Below, piece by piece: positions 7,322 to 15,708 of a stretch of 33,452 bases of DNA. This DNA comes from Prevotella sp. CAG:924 (GTDB lineage Bacteria; Bacteroidota; Bacteroidia; Bacteroidales; Bacteroidaceae): positions 1 through 33,452 of the forward strand of contig HF988570.1 of assembly GCA_000431975.1 (NCBI GenBank), given 5' to 3'. The translations under genes and the position numbers were made by a program. Each line of letters starts with the position of its first letter. Positions within the stretch are counted from its first letter, which is position 1. The notes under the pieces are model-generated. The model was not told the DNA's origin, made no database searches, and worked only from the letters and a program-made list of their open reading frames with translations.

Positions 7322-8383
7322 ATGACGAATCCCAATTATCTCACGGCCGCCCGCCGGCTGCTCTGCTCCCTCATAGAGCTGCCATCAGTAAGCCGTGAGG
7401 AGGACAAAGCAGCCGACTGCATGGAAGCCGCCATCCGTGAATATGGTTTTCTTCCACAGCGCAAAGGCAACAATGTATGGACCACCGATCCGCATTATGA
7501 TGCCTCGCGGCCTACCGTACTACTCAATGCCCATATCGACACGGTCAAGCCTGCCCCATCGTGGACCCGCGATCCGTTCACGCCGACCATTGAGGGCGAC
7601 CGCCTATACGGTCTGGGCAGCAACGACTGTGGCGGAGGACTCGTCACGCTGCTGCAGACCTACCGCATCATGGTGAATGAGCCGCGCACATACAATCTCA
7701 TCTACCTGGCCTCCTGCGAGGAGGAAGTGTCGGGGCAGGCGGGCATCGTCCTTGCCCTGCCCGAGCTGCCTAAGATCGATGTCGCCATTGTAGGAGAACC
7801 GACAGGTATGCAGCCCGCCGTGGCGGAGAAAGGACTGATGGTGCTCGACATGATCGCATACGGTAAGAGCGGACATGCTGCACGCGACGAAGGCGTGAAC
7901 GCCATCTACGAGGCGCTCGATGACATGCGATGGATACGTGACTACCGTTTCGAAAAAGTAAGCCCCCTACTCGGTCCTACCAAGATGACGCTCACCGTCA
8001 TACACGCCGGTACACAGCACAACGTCGTGCCCGACCGCTGCACCATGCTTATTGACGTGCGCACCAATGAGCTCTACACCAACGAGGAAGTCTACGACAT
8101 TATATGCAATCATGTCAAAAGCGAGGTAAAGGCCCACTCTTTCCGTCTCCACTCTTCCGGCATCGCGCTCGACCATCCACTCGTGAGACGCTGCATCTCG
8201 ATGGGCCTAAAGCCCTATGGCTCCCCCACTCTCAGCGACCAGGCCCTCATGCGTTTTGACTCCTTTAAGCTCGGTCCCGGCGAGTCGGCACGCTCCCATA
8301 CGGCCGATGAGTATATCTGCCTCAGTGAGATGGAACAGGCCATGGACGTCTATCCGGCACTGCTCAAAGGATTGGAGCTGTAA
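7322..8383 (+). CDS. argE: M20 family metallopeptidase, acetylornithine deacetylase (ArgE)-like
   Basis: Zinc-dependent deacylase of the M20 family, most like ArgE/DapE enzymes. In Bacteroidota these take part in arginine synthesis, removing the acetyl or succinyl blocking group from ornithine or citrulline intermediates; which group is used here cannot be told from this gene. Metal and catalytic residues are in place: His71-x-Asp73 (NAHIDTVKP), bridging Asp102 (GSNDCGGG), the general base pair Glu133/Glu134 (CEEEVSG), Glu159 (GEPTG), His185 in the dimerisation region (KSGHAARDE) and His326 near the end (RSHTADEY). Length 353 is typical. No other arginine gene is adjacent. The family and fold are secure; the exact substrate is inference. 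Confidence 0.85.
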   Translation: MTNPNYLTAARRLLCSLIELPSVSREEDKAADCMEAAIREYGFLPQRKGNNVWTTDPHYDASRPTVLLNAHIDTVKPAPSWTRDPFTPTIEGDRLYGLGSNDCGGGLVTLLQTYRIMVNEPRTYNLIYLASCEEEVSGQAGIVLALPELPKIDVAIVGEPTGMQPAVAEKGLMVLDMIAYGKSGHAARDEGVNAIYEALDDMRWIRDYRFEKVSPLLGPTKMTLTVIHAGTQHNVVPDRCTMLIDVRTNELYTNEEVYDIICNHVKSEVKAHSFRLHSSGIALDHPLVRRCISMGLKPYGSPTLSDQALMRFDSFKLGPGESARSHTADEYICLSEMEQAMDVYPALLKGLEL

Positions 8384-8626
8384 GACCACTGATAACGCAG
8401 GGCCGGCTTACCCAACATATAAGCTCACACTTGATCCGCCGCGGAAAAGAGGGACTGCCCATAAAGAATGATACGGACTTCGTTGTCCAGAGAAAGTCGT
8501 TGCTGACTGCAAGAAAGACGATACGACTTTTGACTGACAGTCTACGTTTTTAGGATGGCCTTCTGCAAGATGTCTACTGTTTCTGTCTATAAAAGAAATA
8601 GTGTCTAATAAACTCAAACAAAGTCA

Positions 8627-8678
8627 ATATGGTTACTTAGGCAAGGAGTATATGGCTACTTAGCCAACGAGCATATGG
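8627..8678 (+). repeat. Imperfect 23-base tandem repeat (2 units plus start of a third)
   Basis: Units begin ATATGG at 8627, 8650 and 8673, exactly 23 bases apart. The first two units match at 19 of 23 positions by eye. Each contains a four-codon mini frame (ATG GTT ACT TAG, then ATG GCT ACT TAG). The third copy diverges after ATATGG. Confidence 0.7.
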
Positions 8679-8726
8679 AATGGATACTTGAAGACATATT
8701 AAGTTTTATGTTTTTTGTCGCACAAT

Positions 8727-8781
8727 AGAAAAACAGGCACACACTGCTATCGTCTTTCAAACTACGCAGTGTGTGCCTGTT
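8727..8781 (-). terminator. Perfect 16-bp hairpin, likely terminator of the hydrolase gene
   Basis: AACAGGCACACACTGC (8732-8747) and its exact complement (8766-8781) flank an 18-base loop. On the minus strand the stem is followed by TTTTTCT, which suits intrinsic termination about 95 bases after the hydrolase stop at 8875. On the plus strand no T run follows. Confidence 0.75.
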
Positions 8782-8874
8782 GTATTAACATCAAGTATTC
8801 CTTGCCACACCTGAAAAAAGTATCATACGGAGCACTCCACCTGACGGATTCCCTGTCAAATAAGCTCTCAAGAC

Positions 8875-9957
8875 CTACTTGAGATAAGTACGCATAAACT
8901 GCTCGATCTTATCGAAGGGAATCATTTTTAGATTATCATACAAATCTACGTGGCTGGCACCCGGAATAATCACAAGCTCCTTGTTATCTCCTTGAAGCTT
9001 CTTGAAAGCATCCTCGCTGAAATAGCGGGAGTGAGCCTTCTCGCCATGAAGCATCAGCACCGCGCTCCTGATCTCACTACTATAACTCAATATCAGCATA
9101 TTGATGAATGAAAGCGCCGAGGTCTTATTCCATCCGCCATTAGAATTTAGTGAACGTTTGTGATAACCCCTCGCCGTCTTGTAATAAGCATGGTAATCCT
9201 TCACGAACTGGGGCGCATCATCGGGGAGCGGATCCACCACGCCACCGGCCAGTGCATAGGAGCCATTAATATAGTCCTCCGTGCGCTGAGCGTTCAACTG
9301 CTTTCGCAGTTCATAGCGTGCATCACTGTCCATCGTATCAAAATAGCCGTTGGCTGTCACCCTACTCATGTCATACATCGTACTGGTCACCGTTGCCTTG
9401 ATACGGGTGTCAATGGCTGCCGCATTAAGAGCGAAACCACCCCAACCACAAATGCCAATGATGCCGATACGCTCCGGATCGACATCCTCACGCGAACAGA
9501 GATAATCCACTGCCGCACAGAAATCCTCGGTATTGATGTCCGGAGAAGCGACATTGCGCGGCTCTCCTCCACTCTCACCGGTAAAAGAAGGATCAAAAGC
9601 TATGGTAAGAAATCCACGCTCAGCCAAAATCTGAGCATAGAGTCCTGACGACTGTTCCTTGACAGCGCCAAACGGTCCACACACAGCAATTGCGGCCAAC
9701 TTACCTTCCACCTGTTTGGGCTTATAGAGATCGGCTGCCAGCGTAATGCCGTAACGATTGTGAAAAACGATCTTGCCATGATCCACACGATCGCTCTTGG
9801 GGAACACCTTGTCCCATTCCTGGGTCAGATTCATTTCTTTTTCCATAATTTGTGTATTATGATTGATAGTCTTTGTCAGAGGGTTGCCTGCATAAAGAGT
9901 GCCCGACGTACAAAGTGCGAGGGAAAGCACGCACAAATTGAAAAATAATCTTTTCAT
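8875..9957 (-). CDS. Secreted alpha/beta hydrolase with Cys nucleophile
   Basis: A 360-residue exported protein with a signal peptide (MKRLFFNLCVLSLALCTSGT, cut near LYAG). It has an alpha/beta-hydrolase fold related to dienelactone-hydrolase and YcjY-like proteins. The nucleophile elbow reads GICGWGG with Cys170 where most esterases have Ser. His336 in GASHVDLYD is the likely catalytic His, and the acid probably lies near the HGEKAHSRYFSED loop. The substrate is unknown; a small ester, lactone or acylated compound in the periplasm would suit the family. I chose ATG 9957 over the ATG at 9993 because the latter lies inside the -7 element 9991-9998 and would add 12 residues before a clean signal peptide. 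It stands alone between two long intergenic regions. Confidence 0.85.
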   Translation of the reverse strand: MKRLFFNLCVLSLALCTSGTLYAGNPLTKTINHNTQIMEKEMNLTQEWDKVFPKSDRVDHGKIVFHNRYGITLAADLYKPKQVEGKLAAIAVCGPFGAVKEQSSGLYAQILAERGFLTIAFDPSFTGESGGEPRNVASPDINTEDFCAAVDYLCSREDVDPERIGIIGICGWGGFALNAAAIDTRIKATVTSTMYDMSRVTANGYFDTMDSDARYELRKQLNAQRTEDYINGSYALAGGVVDPLPDDAPQFVKDYHAYYKTARGYHKRSLNSNGGWNKTSALSFINMLILSYSSEIRSAVLMLHGEKAHSRYFSEDAFKKLQGDNKELVIIPGASHVDLYDNLKMIPFDKIEQFMRTYLK

Positions 9958-9990
9958 AAACAACCTTATTAAATTATCGCTTTTACACTG

Positions 9991-9998
9991 CAAAGATA
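9991..9998 (-). promoter_or_regulatory. -7 promoter element of the hydrolase gene
   Basis: The minus strand reads TATCTTTG followed by C, a clean TAnnTTTG match 34 bases before ATG 9957. Confidence 0.6.
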
Positions 9999-10441
9999 GT
10001 GTATCCCCCTAGCAATCCATGTAGACAGATTACGGTTTATGCCCTGCCTCTCTAACCACTATTACGGATTATTCCTCATATTGTAATTATCCGCAAGCAT
10101 ATTATCCGGCATGTTTTTATCAATTATCAAAACCGTCTATTCCATAATCCTTACAATTCGCGAGCTAACAACCTTTCTAACAGATATAAAGTAGAGATCA
10201 GAGATTAATTTCGACCTGTCAGTTATAAGACCTTTTTCTCACAATTTCTCAATATATAACTTTCAAATATCTGATATTCTCAATACTCTCATAATCATAT
10301 CCAACACATAAAAGACTACAAGATGCCCCATAAAACTTTTAAAACGCAACAAGCCGAATACGAAAACCTATACAAACGCAACAAAATGACATATTTAACA
10401 ATAAAAGACTTTCCGACTTTTGTCATTTTACAAAAAAATAT
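9999..10441. other. Long divergent intergenic region
   Basis: AT-rich, no supportable gene. It separates the hydrolase promoter from the promoter of the first T9SS cargo gene. A 60-codon frame at 10323-10505 is rejected because a strong promoter lies inside it. I see no clear hairpin. Confidence 0.6.
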
Positions 10442-10449
10442 TACCTTTG
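10418..10449 (+). promoter_or_regulatory. Strong Bacteroidales promoter of the first T9SS cargo gene
   Basis: TTTTG at 10418-10422 (-33) and TACCTTTG at 10442-10449 (-7) are separated by 19 bases, close to consensus in both sequence and spacing. The expected leader before ATG 10539 is about 80 bases. Confidence 0.7.
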
Positions 10450-10538
10450 CCCCTATCTTAAATCTGGGCCCGCGTCCAGCATGTGTAACACCCTGTAATA
10501 TATAAAGACAAACAAGTATTAATTTAATATATTTTATT

Positions 10539-12269
10539 ATGGTAAAACATTTACTTTTAGTTTCACTCTTGGCTATCCCCTTTGTCCCCTCAATGGGTCA
10601 AACGATCAAAAAGGCCGACAATGTAGCTATGCTTAACATTTCTTCAAATGGTAAATATGCCTGCTCATCAATCGAAGGTACTGTCGTAATTTGGAATACA
10701 GAAGAAGACAACGCCTTAACGACGTTCAACGATGACTATTATTATGGAGATGCCATTAGCGATGATGGAACTGTAGCCGGTTCTATCGGAGTAACCGGAC
10801 AGGAGAAGCCTGTCATCATCTCTGGCGATAAAATAACCAACCTGCCTATGCCGTCAGATATCACATGGAGCTACGGATCAGGACGCGGTATTTCCCCTGA
10901 TGGTACAATGGTATGCGGTCTCCTTACACGAGGAGATGTAAACATCATGGGTAACGCAACTTTTACTCTCCCTTATGTATGGGAAATCAACGGTGACCAG
11001 ATCACCTGTACAGCATTGCCTTATCCGGAGAAAGACTTTACCGGCCGTTATCCGCAGGGCTATCATCCCCTCTTCGTATCGGCTGACAAGAACCGTATTT
11101 TGGGACGTCAGATTGACTATTCCGGTATGGCCGGCGCTATCGTAGTATGGCAACGCACCGCACCCGGTGAACCATGGAACTACACTTTGCTGGGTGAAGA
11201 TCTGATCTGGAAAGACGGACCTGATTTTCCAGAATATCCCGATGAGCCCGAGTCTATTGACTACACCCAGTATATGACAGAAGATGAGATCGCTGCCTAT
11301 AATGAAGCTTTCCAAGAGTGGGCTAACAATGGGTATGTTGGTGAAAGCCCCAAACGCGAAGACTTCATCACCGACGAAACCAGAAAAGCCCAGTATCTCG
11401 AGGCTCTAACAGCCTATAATGCCGCTCTAGACGAATATAGGAAAGCTTCTGATGCTTTCAATGAGGTATATTATCAGCGCATGACAGGCTACTCGCTTGA
11501 TCTCTACTCGATGTCAAGCAGCTTCAATGGCCGCTATGTAGGTTGCACACTGCAAACAGTCGATATGTCTGACTATTTCCCCACGACCATAACATATCCT
11601 CTCTATTACGATCTGAATGATAATAATAAGTGCTACAAGCTAGAGAAGGATCAGTATAAGAACACTGGTATGGCCGGACATATCACCGATGCCGGTGACC
11701 TTGTCATCTCTAACCCGGCAATGGCCAGTATCTACGATCCCCGCAATTCTTATGTAGTTCCTGCCGGTAAAGATCAGCCAGAGATGTTCTATACTTACCT
11801 ATCAGATAAGACAGGCGGCAAGGTGAACCGCCAGACCTTCGTTGACGCAGGTATGGCTTATTCTTGGACTGATTATTCAACAGGTGAGCCTACCGAGGTA
11901 ACCGACTCTGTTCTCGTCGGCTCTGCCCTGCTGTCTGCCGATGGCATGAATGCGATGGGCTTCAGCACCAATCCTTCAACGTTCATGTTCTCATCATGGG
12001 CCATCAACGGAGGTAGCACGACCGGTATCCACTCTGCTGCTGTGAAGGGTACAGAGAAGGTGCTCCGCGCCAACGTCATCGAGGATGGCACCATCGAATA
12101 TGTTGCCGATGCTGCAAGTGCAATGATTTATGACATGAGTGGTGCCGTAGTATTCAGCGGAAGAGTTCAGAACGGAATCATCGCTGCTCCTACTAAGAGC
12201 GGTATGTATCTGCTCCGTACAAAACTGAATGACGGAAGCCTGACTACTGACAAGATCATTGTAAAATAA
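10539..12269 (+). CDS. T9SS type A cargo with HAF/beta-propeller-like repeats
   Basis: Exported 576-residue protein: signal peptide about 1-20 (ending SMGQ), then blade-like repeats of the S-x-DG-x4-G kind (ISDDGTVAGS, ISPDGTMVCG, VSADKNRILG) as in HAF/WD40-like propellers. About residues 227-312 form a Tyr- and acid-rich, probably helical insertion (TEDEIAAYNEAFQEWANNG) that breaks the beta pattern. The last 70 residues look like a T9SS type A sorting domain, ending DGSLTTDKIIVK, so the protein should cross the outer membrane and be anchored or released after tail cleavage. It has no CxxC. It shares the propeller style with the N-terminus of the 1257-residue protein downstream. Binding role is unknown. 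It has its own promoter and a strong terminator. Confidence 0.8.
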   Translation: MVKHLLLVSLLAIPFVPSMGQTIKKADNVAMLNISSNGKYACSSIEGTVVIWNTEEDNALTTFNDDYYYGDAISDDGTVAGSIGVTGQEKPVIISGDKITNLPMPSDITWSYGSGRGISPDGTMVCGLLTRGDVNIMGNATFTLPYVWEINGDQITCTALPYPEKDFTGRYPQGYHPLFVSADKNRILGRQIDYSGMAGAIVVWQRTAPGEPWNYTLLGEDLIWKDGPDFPEYPDEPESIDYTQYMTEDEIAAYNEAFQEWANNGYVGESPKREDFITDETRKAQYLEALTAYNAALDEYRKASDAFNEVYYQRMTGYSLDLYSMSSSFNGRYVGCTLQTVDMSDYFPTTITYPLYYDLNDNNKCYKLEKDQYKNTGMAGHITDAGDLVISNPAMASIYDPRNSYVVPAGKDQPEMFYTYLSDKTGGKVNRQTFVDAGMAYSWTDYSTGEPTEVTDSVLVGSALLSADGMNAMGFSTNPSTFMFSSWAINGGSTTGIHSAAVKGTEKVLRANVIEDGTIEYVADAASAMIYDMSGAVVFSGRVQNGIIAAPTKSGMYLLRTKLNDGSLTTDKIIVK

Positions 12270-12289
12270 GCCCTGAATTATAATTATAC

Positions 12290-12325
12290 AGCCGGCCCTA
12301 AAATATTTATGGGCCGGCTTTTTTA
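12290..12325 (+). terminator. Intrinsic terminator after the 576-aa T9SS cargo gene
   Basis: AGCCGGCCC (12290-12298) pairs perfectly with GGGCCGGCT (12311-12319) across a 12-base loop and is followed by TTTTTTATT. Confidence 0.9.
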
Positions 12326-12578
12326 TTCAAATATCCGCACATTATAATAATAAATATAAGCATATCGCCATTTAAATATTTACTACACTTTTCCTAAAAG
12401 AAATAAAATATTGGATAAGGGCTGTATTTTTATTATATGTTTGCGTCTTCTACTGAATTTCTTCTAGTCTTTTAGTATAAACCCACGACATTATGACATT
12501 TTTCTAATAAAAAAGTTGGTTTATTACAAAATTATTATTAGTTTTGCCGACAATAAATACATAATGTTGCGTAACATA
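12326..12578 (+). promoter_or_regulatory. Promoter region of the TlpA gene, duplicated near 24.9 kb
   Basis: The -33 TTGG (12516-12519) and -7 TAGTTTTG (12539-12546) are 19 bases apart, giving a leader of about 25 bases before ATG 12579. Positions 12508-12546 match 24901-24939 at 37 of 39 positions. Weaker similarity extends upstream to about 12490 and downstream to the start codon. The rest of the stretch after the terminator is AT-rich and holds no gene I can see. Confidence 0.7.
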
Positions 12579-13067
12579 ATGAAAAAAAAATTATTATTCA
12601 TTGCTTTAGCGCTCGGAATGTTCTGTTCCGCTCATGCGCAATTACCATCTATTACTCTTAAGGACATTAATGGAAAGACTGTAAGGACAGACACCCTTTC
12701 AAACAACGGCAAGCCTCTTATCATCGATTTTTTTGCCACATGGTGCAAGCCCTGCAACCGCGAGTTGACCGCCATCAGTGAGGTGTATGAGGACTGGCAG
12801 GAAGAGACCGGTGTCAAGCTCATCGCCATCTCCATCGACCAGGCACAGAACATTAATAAGGTGAAACCGTTGGTTGACAGTCATGAATGGCCTTACGATG
12901 TACTTCTTGACCCGAATGGCGACTTCAAGCGCGCACTGGGCATACAGATGATCCCTTACACGCTCATCGTCGACGGTAAGGGCAATATCGTCTACAAGCA
13001 TAACGGATACACCGAAGGCGCTGAACAGGAGATCTTTGAAAAGGTGAAAGAATTAGTAAACCAATAA
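12579..13067 (+). CDS. TlpA-type exported thioredoxin-like protein
   Basis: A 162-residue exported thioredoxin-fold protein with a signal peptide MKKKLLFIALALGMFCSAHA cleaved before Gln21. The active site is Trp55-Cys56-Lys-Pro-Cys59 in FFATWCKPCNRE, and the cis-proline loop is IQMIPYTLIVD. It should act in the periplasm as a disulfide reductase or exchange protein, as TlpA/ResA relatives do. I chose ATG 12579 because the signal peptide begins there and the promoter -7 element ends at 12546, which excludes the ATG at 12516. A leaky hairpin separates it from the DUF6029 barrel and the Omp28 lipoprotein, so the three probably form one unit and TlpA may supply electrons to, or oxidise, the CxxC proteins downstream. 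Confidence 0.93.
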   Translation: MKKKLLFIALALGMFCSAHAQLPSITLKDINGKTVRTDTLSNNGKPLIIDFFATWCKPCNRELTAISEVYEDWQEETGVKLIAISIDQAQNINKVKPLVDSHEWPYDVLLDPNGDFKRALGIQMIPYTLIVDGKGNIVYKHNGYTEGAEQEIFEKVKELVNQ

Positions 13068-13076
13068 GCAAAGACG

Positions 13077-13108
13077 GCAGCCAGGCTTCCAGCCCGGCTG
13101 CTTACTTT
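13077..13108 (+). terminator. Hairpin between TlpA and the DUF6029 gene (leaky terminator?)
   Basis: GCAGCC (13077-13082) pairs with GGCTGC (13096-13101), with an inner GGCT/AGCC stem separated by one mismatch and a 3-base loop, followed by TTACTTTTA. The T run is interrupted and no good promoter follows before ATG 13134, so partial read-through is likely. Confidence 0.6.
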
Positions 13109-13133
13109 TAATTACAATTGATGCTATAAAGAA

Positions 13134-14774
13134 ATGATAACCATCAACCGACTTTTTTGCCTGGCTTTACTATCAGTATCTTCTGCTTATTGTTTCGCCC
13201 AGGAAGAGAACGGCAAAAAGATAACAGTAAGCGGAAGTATCCAAAGCGACATCCTCATTCCTCAGGATGACGACAAGATCGGAACAGAAAAGACCAACGA
13301 CTGGGCATTGACCAACACCTATGCCGATGTAAGCGTGATGAGCAAACATATCGACGCAGGCGCACGTTTTGAATTTCTAAAACATCCGCTGCCCGGTTTC
13401 GAGAACGATTTTAAAGGATGGGGTGTCCCCAACATCTATCTGAAAGCTCACTTCAAGAATTGGAACCTTACATTAGGAAACTTCTACGAGCAGTTTGGCT
13501 CAGGCTTCATCTTGCGTACATACGAGGAGAGAAGCCTGGGAGTGGACAACTCCCTCTTAGGAGGACGCCTCGTCATCAATCCGCTGCCGGGAGTGACCAT
13601 CAAGGCGCTGAGCGGAAAACAAAGACGCTATTGGTCGTACAACGACGCATGGGTGAGCGGTGGCGACATTGAGTTGGGGCTCGACCAATGGTTCAAGACA
13701 ATGTCCGAGCATAACACTTATTTGACCCTCGGCGCATCATGGGTAAATAAATATGAGTCTGAGGAGGACATCATGACCGATGCCACCCATAAGCTCAACC
13801 TCCCTACTTACGTCAACGCCTTCGACATAAGGGCCAACCTGCAAAAGGGTGATTTCAACCTGCTCGCCGAATATGCCTGGAAAACGCAAGACCCATCATT
13901 TGACAACGGGTATATCTACCGCAAGGGAAACGTCGCCATGTTGTCCGCCTCCTATTCAAAAAGAGGCATGAGCATCCTGCTGCAGGCCAAACGCAGTGAC
14001 AACATGTCGTTCCGCAGCCGTAGAACCATCACCGGCACATCATCGTTCATCAACCACATGCCGGCCTTCACTATGGAACATACCTATGCGTTGGCGGCAA
14101 TGTATCCTTATGCCACCAATCCTGACGGTGAATGGGCTTTCCAGGGCGAATTTGGCTATAAATTCAAGCGCCATACAGCCTTAGGCGGTAAGTATGGCAC
14201 CAATGTCAAGCTCAATTTCTCTCATGTCCGTGGCATCGACACCAACTATATCGGTGGAGCAGGTACCGACGGGTATGGATCGGCTTTCTGGAAAATGGGA
14301 GACGAGACATTCTATCAGGATCTTAATGTACAGATTGAGAAGAAGATAACACGTCAGTTCAAACTCAATCTTATGTACATGAACCAGTTCTACAATAAGA
14401 CGATCGTTGAAGGTGAAGGCGGAATGATCCACTCCGACATCTTCGTAGCTGACGGCAAATACCAATTCAACAATAAGTTTACGCTGCGCGGCGAGCTCCA
14501 ATACCTGTCAACCGACGACGATCTTGGAGACTGGTGGTACGGTCTGTTGGAGCTCTCGGTACTTCCCAATTGGATGTTTACCATCTCCGACGAATATAAC
14601 AGCGGTGTCACCAACCTGCACTATTACCAAGGCTACATCACTTTCAACAAGGGATCACACCGCTTACAGCTCGGCTATGGCCGCACGCGAGCCGGCTTCA
14701 ACTGTTCCGGTGGTGTCTGCCGATATGTTCCGGCCAGCAAGGGTGTAACACTTTCATACAACTATAACTTCTAA
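13134..14774 (+). CDS. DUF6029 family outer-membrane beta-barrel protein
   Basis: A 546-residue protein with a signal peptide (MITINRLFCLALLSVSSAYC, ending FAQ) followed by alternating-polarity strands rich in aromatic residues and ending in SYNYNF, the terminal-Phe pattern of barrels inserted into the outer membrane. The motifs LTLGNFYEQFGSGFILRTYEER and GVDNSLLGGRLV are typical of DUF6029 proteins, which occur across Bacteroidia and whose function is not established. The two closest neighbours are a periplasmic thioredoxin upstream and a CxxC lipoprotein 6 bases downstream, so the barrel may act with them, perhaps as a pore or docking partner. That role is inferred from position only. Confidence 0.85.
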   Translation: MITINRLFCLALLSVSSAYCFAQEENGKKITVSGSIQSDILIPQDDDKIGTEKTNDWALTNTYADVSVMSKHIDAGARFEFLKHPLPGFENDFKGWGVPNIYLKAHFKNWNLTLGNFYEQFGSGFILRTYEERSLGVDNSLLGGRLVINPLPGVTIKALSGKQRRYWSYNDAWVSGGDIELGLDQWFKTMSEHNTYLTLGASWVNKYESEEDIMTDATHKLNLPTYVNAFDIRANLQKGDFNLLAEYAWKTQDPSFDNGYIYRKGNVAMLSASYSKRGMSILLQAKRSDNMSFRSRRTITGTSSFINHMPAFTMEHTYALAAMYPYATNPDGEWAFQGEFGYKFKRHTALGGKYGTNVKLNFSHVRGIDTNYIGGAGTDGYGSAFWKMGDETFYQDLNVQIEKKITRQFKLNLMYMNQFYNKTIVEGEGGMIHSDIFVADGKYQFNNKFTLRGELQYLSTDDDLGDWWYGLLELSVLPNWMFTISDEYNSGVTNLHYYQGYITFNKGSHRLQLGYGRTRAGFNCSGGVCRYVPASKGVTLSYNYNF

Positions 14775-14780
14775 ATAACA

Positions 14781-15608
14781 ATGAAGCTAAAAAACAACAT
14801 ATACAAAACGTTTGCCATTTGTGCAGCCACACTTTCACTGGCTTCATGCAGCGATATTGCAGAGGACGACCGTCTGATCTATGTTGAGCCTATTCAAGTT
14901 TCGAAGCACGTGCTCATTGAGGACTTCACCGGACAGGGATGTGTCCACTGTCCTGACGCCACGGTAGCCATTGAGGCCTTGCAAGAACAATACGGTGCAG
15001 ACAATGTGATCGCAGTCGGTATCCATAGCGGTCCGTTCTCAAAGACCTTCTCCGGACAACACTATCCCTTATGGACAGAGACCGGCGATTATTATTATGA
15101 CTCCTGGAACATCGAGTCACAGCCTACCGGCGTTATTGACAGACAGACCGTCTCCAGTACCTATCAGTCATGGGGTACGATCGTCCGTGACGCCTTACAG
15201 GGTACAGCTCCTATCAAACTGGATGCGACGACCTCGTACGACGAAGCCACACGCACCGCGACCATCAATGTCCAGGCAAAGGGCGTAGAACAGGATATCA
15301 CCGGCAAGCTGCAAGTATGGCTCACGGAAGACAGCATAATAAATATTCAAACCATGGGCGACGGCCACATCAACCCTAATTATGTGCATAACCATGTATT
15401 CCGTACAGCCGTTAACGGGCGTGACGGGGAGGATATCAGCATTCATTGGGACGAAGAGAAGACCGTAACATACTCTGCTGTCCTGGATGAAGCATGGAAA
15501 GCTGAGAATATGTCTATCGTTGTTTTCGTCTATAACAACAACGGAGTACAGCAGGTGATCAAGGTCCCTGTGATTCCTACCGGTGACGGTACATCTAACA
15601 AAGAATAA
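14781..15608 (+). CDS. Omp28-like outer-membrane lipoprotein with CxxC
   Basis: A 275-residue lipoprotein: the signal peptide ends in the lipobox LASC with lipidated Cys23, then a thioredoxin-like Omp28 domain. Its N-terminal strand-loop reads VLIEDFTGQGCVHCPDA, with the CVHC pair at Cys54/Cys57 at the start of the first helix as in thioredoxins, and a proline loop SQPTGVIDR in the cis-Pro position. The C-terminal half is beta-rich (about 150-265) and carries HNHVFR, seen also in the 25.2-kb paralogue as HDHVLR. No T9SS tail is present, so it is anchored by lipid. It begins 6 bases after the DUF6029 stop. The Omp28 family takes its name from a 28-kDa Porphyromonas surface protein whose biochemical role is not settled. 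Confidence 0.88.
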   Translation: MKLKNNIYKTFAICAATLSLASCSDIAEDDRLIYVEPIQVSKHVLIEDFTGQGCVHCPDATVAIEALQEQYGADNVIAVGIHSGPFSKTFSGQHYPLWTETGDYYYDSWNIESQPTGVIDRQTVSSTYQSWGTIVRDALQGTAPIKLDATTSYDEATRTATINVQAKGVEQDITGKLQVWLTEDSIINIQTMGDGHINPNYVHNHVFRTAVNGRDGEDISIHWDEEKTVTYSAVLDEAWKAENMSIVVFVYNNNGVQQVIKVPVIPTGDGTSNKE

Positions 15609-15613
15609 GACGG

Positions 15614-15660
15614 ATTGGGAGGTTCTATATATCCTAAAGGACCTCCCAATTACTATTTTT
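15614..15660 (+). terminator. Terminator after the TlpA-DUF6029-Omp28 unit
   Basis: ATTGGGAGGT (15614-15623) pairs perfectly with ACCTCCCAAT (15641-15650) across a 17-base loop, followed by TACTATTTTT. The end of the T run overlaps a possible -7 element. Confidence 0.8.
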
Positions 15661-15661
15661 G
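15654..15661 (+). promoter_or_regulatory. Possible -7 element of the six-cysteine protein gene
   Basis: TATTTTTG fits TAnnTTTG and lies 48 bases before ATG 15709, but it coincides with the terminator T tract and has no clear -33 partner. Confidence 0.35.
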
Positions 15662-15708
15662 ACTCTTTTACTATAAAAAACAAGTTTAATATTACAATTT
15701 AAAACAAG

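Larger units (their letters stand above)
8384..8874. other. Intergenic region with hairpins and a 23-base tandem repeat
   Basis: No gene is supported between the ArgE-like stop and the convergent hydrolase stop. The region holds an 8-bp hairpin (8493-8500/8523-8530), two tandem 23-base units with a partial third (8627-8678), and a perfect 16-bp hairpin (8732-8781). Confidence 0.6.

Noticed and set aside
8732..8781. 16-bp perfect inverted repeat as insertion-sequence ends
   Set aside because: The spacer is only 18 bases and a T run follows on the minus strand, so a terminator explains it better.
10323..10505. 60-codon plus-strand frame upstream of the first T9SS cargo gene
   Set aside because: A near-consensus promoter (10418-10449) lies inside it, so the frame's start would not be in the transcript, and the protein shows no recognisable pattern.
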